11,718 nucleotides of DNA from Acidimicrobiaceae bacterium (GTDB taxonomy: Bacteria > Actinomycetota > Acidimicrobiia > Acidimicrobiales > Acidimicrobiaceae). The notes beneath the pieces are model-generated. The model did not search any database. It saw only the letters and a program-made list of their open reading frames with translations, and was not told the origin of the DNA. Below, in pieces: positions 7,943 to 11,718 of the stretch. The stretch's first letter is position 1. Every line of letters starts with the position of its first letter. The stretch is from positions 1-11,718 of the forward strand of contig JABEUP010000107.1 of assembly GCA_013044365.1 (NCBI GenBank), in the 5' to 3' direction. A program made the translations under genes and the position numbers.

Positions 7943-8122
7943 CTACCCTACTTGAATGGCCTGACGGCCGTGGTACCATCCGCAGGCAGGACAAACTACG
8001 TGCGGCTGCTTAGAAGAATTACATTGAGGACAAACACTTCGTGCTGGAAGCTTCAAAGACCAAGCCGAAGCTCTCTTCGATCTGGTTTTAGCCTTTGAAG
8101 TTTTCCGCTTAGGAACTGCCAT
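7943..8122 (-). CDS. rpmF: 50S ribosomal protein L32
   Basis: This 59-residue protein of the large ribosomal subunit begins MAVPKRKTSKAKTRSKRAS, the conserved L32 N-terminus. It carries a zinc ribbon with Cys31, Cys34, Cys44 and Cys47 (CPQC and CPAC), so this is the zinc-binding form. The start is ATG at 8120-8122 with a GAGAGAG purine stretch just upstream; the reading frame is open further but the extension has no family support. The stop TAG lies 2 bp before the plsX GTG, so translation is probably coupled. A promoter with a perfect TATAAT lies about 59 bp upstream. The DUF177-rpmF-plsX order is widespread. Confidence 0.97.
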   Translation of the reverse strand: MAVPKRKTSKAKTRSKRASAWSLKLPARSVCPQCNSSKQPHVVCPACGWYHGRQAIQVG

Positions 8123-8180
8123 CTTTTTCTCTCTCTCAAAAATTTTTCGATCCAATAAATTCTCGGAATTTGACCGACAT

Positions 8181-8208
8181 ATTATAGGCTCTAAAACTGT
8201 CTTGCCCA
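8181..8208 (-). promoter_or_regulatory. Candidate promoter for rpmF-plsX
   Basis: On the minus strand a perfect TATAAT (8181-8186) follows TGGGCA (8203-8208; four of six matches to TTGACA) with a 16-bp spacer. Transcription would begin near 8174, giving a leader of about 52 nt before the rpmF ATG. It lies in a 131-bp gap after the DUF177 gene, so rpmF-plsX can probably be expressed apart from the upstream recG-to-DUF177 genes. It is the best promoter match in the window. Confidence 0.55.
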
Positions 8209-8216
8209 CATTTGGA

Positions 8217-8230
8217 ATCGCCTAGGCGAT
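8217..8230. repeat. 14-bp perfect palindrome upstream of rpmF promoter
   Basis: ATCGCCTAGGCGAT reads the same on both strands. It lies 23 bp after the stop of the DUF177 gene and 8 bp upstream of the candidate rpmF -35 element, centred near position -49 relative to the predicted start. A symmetric site there suits a dimeric regulator. As RNA it could form a short stem, but there is no T run for a terminator. Confidence 0.5.
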
Positions 8231-8253
8231 CCGAGAATTACCAAAGCTATATC

Positions 8254-8787
8254 CTATCGGTCTTTATCCACCAAAATGTCGAGTGCTTGCCATCTTGGAT
8301 CGATTTCGGTTTCAACGCAGCCGCAATCACCAAGATTCTGATCAGAACCGCAACTTACACACAACCCCTTGCATTCGTCTTTGCATAACGGGGCTAACGG
8401 TAGCTCAAGAAGAACCTGATCCTTTACCATCTCCCCCACATCGATAATATCTCCGGAATAAGGATAGGTGTCGCCCTCGCCCGCAAGTTCACCTCCGGGT
8501 TCAACCCGTTCATAAAGCTCGCGGAACGAGATCTGCAGCGACCCAGATGTCGGTCCTAAGCACCGCCGACACTCACCCTCCCATTGGGTTGATATTTTAC
8601 CAGTTATCAGTATCCCACCATGGACCCACTCAGCAGTACCTGCCACGTCTATCAACTGATCGTCCATCACGTACGAGGAGGCGACCTTAAGATCGGCGAT
8701 GGCACCGCTTAGGTCAAAATTCATGACCCAGGCAGGTTCCTTGCGTAATCTTGTTACTCCAATGGCGAACGGATATTTTGAACTCAT
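8254..8787 (-). CDS. YceD/DUF177 family protein
   Basis: This 177-residue protein matches the YceD (DUF177) family, which is linked to 23S rRNA accumulation and ribosome assembly; its biochemical role is not settled. It is cysteine-rich: Cys73 and Cys76 (CRRC), then Cys135, Cys139, Cys143, Cys146, Cys155 and Cys157 in the family pattern C-x3-C-x-GLC-x2-CG followed by a C-x-C pair. This arrangement looks suited to metal binding, which is inference. The ATG at 8785-8787 overlaps the TGA of the preceding gene as ATGA, so the two are probably translationally coupled. The rpmF gene begins 131 bp downstream from its own promoter. There is no signal peptide or membrane segment. Confidence 0.9.
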   Translation of the reverse strand: MSSKYPFAIGVTRLRKEPAWVMNFDLSGAIADLKVASSYVMDDQLIDVAGTAEWVHGGILITGKISTQWEGECRRCLGPTSGSLQISFRELYERVEPGGELAGEGDTYPYSGDIIDVGEMVKDQVLLELPLAPLCKDECKGLCVSCGSDQNLGDCGCVETEIDPRWQALDILVDKDR

Positions 8788-9341
8788 TCAAAATCCTGAT
8801 CAAAAAAAGGGTTTCTTTCCCCTTCCCTGGACTCCCCAAGAGGATCATTTGGATCAAAAGGCTCATTCAGAGAAGGGATAAGCTTTTGCCTGCCTGCCTT
8901 TACGGATTTCTCTATCGCTTCCAGTTCAATTTCGAAACCAGCCAACTTCTGATCAACATAATCCAGGGCAGCGTATTTCAAACGTGCCGCCTCTTCTTTG
9001 GCCTCCTGAACCAATCTGTTTGAACTCTGAGTTGCCTGCCGCATGATCTCTGCACGCGCAACCAGCCGTTCCGCTTTAGCAGTGGCAACGGCAATTATCT
9101 CGTCGGCTTCGAAACGGGCCTTGTCAGCAATATCATGCCTCTCCCTAACAACCAGCTGTGCGTTGCGAATTTCAATGGGCAGTGCCTCCAGGGCAGCATC
9201 CACAAGAAAGAGAATCTCATCGCGTGGCACCAACACTGATGCAGATAATGGCATCGCTTTGGCGTTTTCCACTAACTCAGCAATTGCCGAAAGTGCTTCC
9301 TCAAGGGTTATCCTTTGGTCTGAATACTCGTTGTCGTCCAC
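8784..9341 (-). CDS. SepIVA/DivIVA-like coiled-coil protein
   Basis: I favour the GTG at 9339-9341, with AGGCGG 6 nt upstream, giving 185 residues. An earlier GTG at 9392 overlaps coaD by 11 bp and lacks a ribosome-binding site. The conserved-looking part begins RITLEEALSAIAELVENAKA, then an ASVLVPRDEILFLVDAALEALP segment (about residues 34-55). A long Ala/Glu/Arg-rich helix, probably a coiled coil, covers about 56-150. The C-terminal tail (about 157-185) is acidic, rich in Pro, Asp and Phe, and probably disordered. The helix pattern and the position between coaD and the DUF177 gene match actinobacterial SepIVA (mycobacterial Rv2927c/MSMEG_2416), a septum-localised DivIVA-domain protein in cell division and envelope growth. 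Such proteins are sometimes mislabelled ATP synthase subunit b. Function here is inferred from family and context. Confidence 0.8.
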   Translation of the reverse strand: MDDNEYSDQRITLEEALSAIAELVENAKAMPLSASVLVPRDEILFLVDAALEALPIEIRNAQLVVRERHDIADKARFEADEIIAVATAKAERLVARAEIMRQATQSSNRLVQEAKEEAARLKYAALDYVDQKLAGFEIELEAIEKSVKAGRQKLIPSLNEPFDPNDPLGESREGERNPFFDQDFE

Positions 9342-9381
9342 TGTTGTCCGCCTAAGTTGATATCTAGTGCCAGAATACCGA

Positions 9382-9858
9382 CTAGCGGGCACTCTCGGCG
9401 AGAGCCATCGCTACCGGATATGGAACCATCGAGGAAACATCTCCTCCGTAATGCCAAACCTCCCTTAGCAACCGGGAGGCCAAAAATGAAAACTCAGCAC
9501 TAGTGGGTATAAATACTGTATCTATACCTGAAAGCTCTCTGTTCATCTGCGCCATTTGAAGCTCGTTTTCAAAATCCGAGACCGCACGCAGTCCCCGAAT
9601 AATTACCGAAGCTCCAAGCTCGTTTGCCAAAGTAACCACCAACGTGGAAAGCCCCACTATCTCGACATTGCCGATATGGGCCACACTCTTCTCAATCATC
9701 ACCTCACGCTCCTCCAGAGAAAAAAGAGGACCCGCTTTCTGCGGATTTCGCATGGCCGCGACTACCACTTTATCGAATAGTTGGGATGCCCTCTCAACTA
9801 TCTCTAAATGGCCGTTGTGGAATGGATCAAACGAACCGGGGAAAAGAGCGACTATCAA
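9382..9858 (-). CDS. coaD: Phosphopantetheine adenylyltransferase (PPAT)
   Basis: This 158-residue enzyme transfers AMP from ATP to 4'-phosphopantetheine to give dephospho-CoA, the fourth step of coenzyme A synthesis. The nucleotidyltransferase motif is GSFDPFHNGH at 8-17, with the T/HxGH-type His14 and His17. Other family marks are NPQK at 38-41, IRGLRAVSDFENELQMAQMN at 87-106 and GGDVSSMVP at 138-146. The ATP-binding stretch usually reading like WSFISSS is FSFLASR (123-129). The start is TTG at 9856-9858; an in-frame TAG lies directly before it, so no longer form is possible, and the family N-terminus needs nearly all residues. It begins 19 bp after the rsmD stop. Confidence 0.96.
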   Translation of the reverse strand: MIVALFPGSFDPFHNGHLEIVERASQLFDKVVVAAMRNPQKAGPLFSLEEREVMIEKSVAHIGNVEIVGLSTLVVTLANELGASVIIRGLRAVSDFENELQMAQMNRELSGIDTVFIPTSAEFSFLASRLLREVWHYGGDVSSMVPYPVAMALAESAR

Positions 9859-9877
9859 CTAACTCACAGTACCTTTC

Positions 9878-10414
9878 TCAAATACCAGAACTTGAACCTG
9901 AAACCAGCGTCACCACTGTAGTTCCATACTTCCGCTCCAACAATTTCTCGAATCCTGATGGTGGCTGGATCGGATTCCCAGTTTCGCACACCATGATAGC
10001 TGCGGGAACCTTTTCCAGCAGACCATCCCAATTGGTAAAGGCATAAGGCGGATCAAGAAATGCGATATCAAACCTTTCGCCCTGGTAACCATCCAAAAAA
10101 CTGTTATATGTCGAGGTAACGACTTTGTACCGCATTGGATCGACACCAAGTCGCAAAAGATTTTCCTTCACAACTTTGATTGCCGACCTCGACTGATCGA
10201 CAAACCAGGCCTTACTGGCGCCCCTTGACAGAGCCTCGATACCGAGTGATCCCGTTCCCGCAAACAGATCGAGAACCGACTTTTCATCTATACCCACCCT
10301 CGACCACAGAATGTCAAATATAGACTTCCTGACCCTTGATGAAGTAGGCCTGGTAGCTTCAGAAACACTGGACAGTAGCTTCCGACTCTTATTAGCTCCT
10401 GTAAGTACCCGCAC
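9878..10414 (-). CDS. rsmD: 16S rRNA (guanine966-N2)-methyltransferase RsmD
   Basis: RsmD methylates G966 of 16S rRNA using S-adenosylmethionine during small-subunit assembly. The family usually begins Met-Arg-Ile-Ile-(Ala/Ser)-Gly and matches here from VRVLTGANKSRKL, so I place the start at the GTG at 10412-10414, giving 178 residues. The ribosome-binding site there is weak. The frame stays open for about 65 codons upstream into recG, but that part is not family-like. Motifs are TRPTSSRVRKSIFDIL at about 21-36, the SAM-binding motif I DLFAGTGSLGIEAL at 49-62 and the catalytic DPPY at 121-124. It lies between recG and coaD, a standard arrangement in Gram-positive bacteria. Confidence 0.92.
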   Translation of the reverse strand: MRVLTGANKSRKLLSSVSEATRPTSSRVRKSIFDILWSRVGIDEKSVLDLFAGTGSLGIEALSRGASKAWFVDQSRSAIKVVKENLLRLGVDPMRYKVVTSTYNSFLDGYQGERFDIAFLDPPYAFTNWDGLLEKVPAAIMVCETGNPIQPPSGFEKLLERKYGTTVVTLVSGSSSGI

Positions 10415-10553
10415 AGAATCAAACTTAGCAAAAATGTATCGCACACACCGAAAAACCAAAAACTCAACAGATCTCTTCTCGCGGTACCATCTATCCGCCG
10501 AAGGGCTTATACGAATTAAACGCAGGATGCCCACCCGTTGGAAGCACGCAGGT
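10415..10553 (-). other. recG-rsmD intergenic gap
   Basis: This 139-bp stretch lies between the recG stop and the favoured rsmD start. It has a T-rich segment at about 10448-10466 on the minus strand and a TATAAG-like hexamer near 10508, but no convincing hexamer pair at proper spacing and no hairpin-plus-T terminator. It may be an mRNA leader for rsmD or a promoter region I cannot resolve. Confidence 0.3.
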
Positions 10554-11718
10554 TCAACCGAGGAAGAGGAACTCGCTTTCCAGCGGATCTTGAAATGCCA
10601 TAATTTCATTTGCCAGGCGAGGATAGCCCTTCATCCCGGGATCATCGCCCACCAGGTCTTTTGCTATCACCTGAGCTAAAGCCACCAAATCTCTATCCCT
10701 GGCCAAAGAGGCAAGCTTTAGGTCACTTCTGCCTTTTTGGCGGCGCCCCAGTATGGTTCCCTCACCCCTGAGTTCAAGATCCCTTTCAGCAAGGTAAAAG
10801 CCGTCGGTTGACGCCACCATGGCCTCAAGCCGGGGATTAGAAATTTCGGGCTCTGACAAAGAAATCAAATAGCAGTAACTCTTTTGGTTACCGCGGCCCA
10901 CTCTGCCCCTTAATTGATGAAGCTGAGCTATGCCAAAACGATCCGCATTCTCGATTACCATCACCGTCGCATTCCCCACGTCGACACCTACCTCGACGAC
11001 TGTAGTCGCAACCAATACATCCAAATCGTGAGAACGGAATTGCTCCATTACTGCCTCTTTCTCCTTCGGAGGCATCTGTCCGTGCAGCAGACCAAGCCTG
11101 AGACCTTGTAATTCGTTGGCTTGAAGCCGCTCAAACTCCTCTTTGGCGGACTTTGCTATCACGCGTTCGGAACCCTCTACCAACGGACAAACTACGTAAG
11201 CCTGATGACCGTTCGCGACTTCGGAACGAACCCGCCCAAAAACCATTTTGTACTCGTCGTCCGTCTTGGCCCAGCGCGTATGGATCGGTGTCCGTCCAGG
11301 CGGCAGTTCGTTTAGAACCGTGAGGTCCAGATCCCCAAACACAGTCATTGCAGCCGTACGAGGAATCGGCGTCGCCGTCATTACCAGCACATCCGGATCT
11401 AAACCATGACCGGACCGGGCCCGCTCTCTCAGCACTGCACGCTGTTCGACTCCGAACCTGTGCTGTTCGTCAACAACTACGGCACCAAGCGCATGGAACA
11501 TCACCCCATCTGAAATCAGAGAATGCGTACCGACAATAATGTCGATTCCACCACTGCTCAATTCATCCAGAATCCGACGTTTGGCCGCAACAGGGGTCTT
11601 GCTTGACAACATTTCCACTGATACTTCACGCTCGCTAAACTCAAACAGTCCCGTATCGCTTGAGCCAGGCACTTTAAAACCTCTCAGGAGCCTGGACAGA
11701 GTAATCCAGTGCTGTTCG
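10554..11718 (-). CDS. recG: ATP-dependent DNA helicase RecG, C-terminal part
   Basis: RecG is a superfamily 2 DNA translocase that remodels stalled replication forks and Holliday junctions. The last 387 codons are present; the frame stays open through the window edge, where EQHW is visible, so the gene is cut by the window and not broken. The N-terminal wedge domain and Walker A are outside. In the fragment, the GTHSLI segment leads to the DEQH box at 83-86. Next come TATPIPRT at 114-121, LHGQM and the motif V-like VATTVVEVGVDVG, then QLRGRVGRG (motif VI) at 268-276. The RecG C-terminal block ELRGEGTILGRRQKGRSDLKLA and the closing segment complete it. The usual Gln-Ser-Gly after GxxQ reads Gln-Lys-Gly. 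The stop is TGA at 10554-10556. Confidence 0.97.
   Translation of the reverse strand, partial: EQHWITLSRLLRGFKVPGSSDTGLFEFSEREVSVEMLSSKTPVAAKRRILDELSSGGIDIIVGTHSLISDGVMFHALGAVVVDEQHRFGVEQRAVLRERARSGHGLDPDVLVMTATPIPRTAAMTVFGDLDLTVLNELPPGRTPIHTRWAKTDDEYKMVFGRVRSEVANGHQAYVVCPLVEGSERVIAKSAKEEFERLQANELQGLRLGLLHGQMPPKEKEAVMEQFRSHDLDVLVATTVVEVGVDVGNATVMVIENADRFGIAQLHQLRGRVGRGNQKSYCYLISLSEPEISNPRLEAMVASTDGFYLAERDLELRGEGTILGRRQKGRSDLKLASLARDRDLVALAQVIAKDLVGDDPGMKGYPRLANEIMAFQDPLESEFLFLG

Larger units (their letters stand above)
8158..8239. repeat. 10-bp inverted repeat flanking the rpmF promoter
   Basis: AATTCTCGGA at 8158-8167 and its exact reverse complement TCCGAGAATT at 8230-8239 bracket the candidate rpmF promoter, 72 bp from start to start. 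One arm lies just after the predicted transcription start and the other just upstream of the 14-bp palindrome. They may be paired protein sites or, in a read-through transcript, the base of a large stem; neither is shown by the sequence alone. Confidence 0.5.

Noticed and set aside
7396..8013. 205-codon open frame on the plus strand
   Set aside because: It is antisense to plsX and rpmF, which are certain; it has no family resemblance and no ribosome-binding site, and its length is explained by codon mirroring.
10415..10609. 65-codon N-terminal extension of rsmD overlapping recG
   Set aside because: The extension is Arg/Ser-rich with no RsmD similarity, and the family N-terminus begins at the GTG at 10414.
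1..11718. Search for a defence system, mobile element, CRISPR array, retron or biosynthetic cluster
   Set aside because: All coding space is filled by conserved housekeeping genes on one strand with uniform composition; there are no direct repeats, integrase, transposase or reverse transcriptase motifs.

Overview
The window is a stretch of core bacterial chromosome. Every supported gene lies on the minus strand, so genes are transcribed from high to low coordinates. In transcription order they are recG (5' end outside the window), rsmD, coaD, a SepIVA/DivIVA-like coiled-coil gene, a YceD/DUF177 gene, rpmF, plsX, acpP, rnc, mutM, smc, ftsY and the first 29 codons of ffh. No insertion sequence, phage gene, CRISPR array, tRNA, rRNA or toxin-antitoxin pair is visible, and no gap between genes reaches 150 bp.

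The gene order, the DivIVA-like gene between coaD and the DUF177 gene, and an FtsY that begins with a membrane helix all suggest an actinobacterium (Actinomycetota). The direct plsX-acpP-rnc-mutM-smc-ftsY-ffh run and a base composition near 50% GC by eye would suit an Acidimicrobiia-like lineage rather than a high-GC mycobacterium or streptomycete. That placement is inference from gene order and protein features, with no database search.

Region 1 (about 8250-11718) holds recG (branch-migration helicase), rsmD (16S rRNA methylase), coaD (coenzyme A synthesis), the SepIVA-like gene and the DUF177 gene; the last two overlap by ATGA. Region 2 (about 6550-8250) opens with the clearest promoter of the window, a perfect TATAAT beside a 14-bp palindrome. 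It drives rpmF (ribosomal protein L32) and plsX (phospholipid synthesis), which lie 2 bp apart, followed after a 135-bp gap by acpP. Region 3 (1-6500) holds rnc (RNase III), mutM (8-oxoguanine repair), smc (chromosome condensation), ftsY (SRP receptor) and ffh (SRP protein). CoaD supplies the coenzyme A from which the phosphopantetheine arm of ACP is made, and PlsX uses the acyl-ACP. FtsY and Ffh are direct partners in co-translational membrane targeting.

Many starts are not ATG: GTG for smc, rnc and plsX, TTG for acpP and coaD, and probably GTG for rsmD and the SepIVA-like gene. Several were chosen here from ribosome-binding sites and family N-termini, and they differ from the longest open frame. 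I found no convincing previously undescribed system. The most interesting signals are the palindrome/promoter region before rpmF, an SMC hinge that has lost most of its conserved glycine motif, and the short SepIVA-like protein with an acidic tail.
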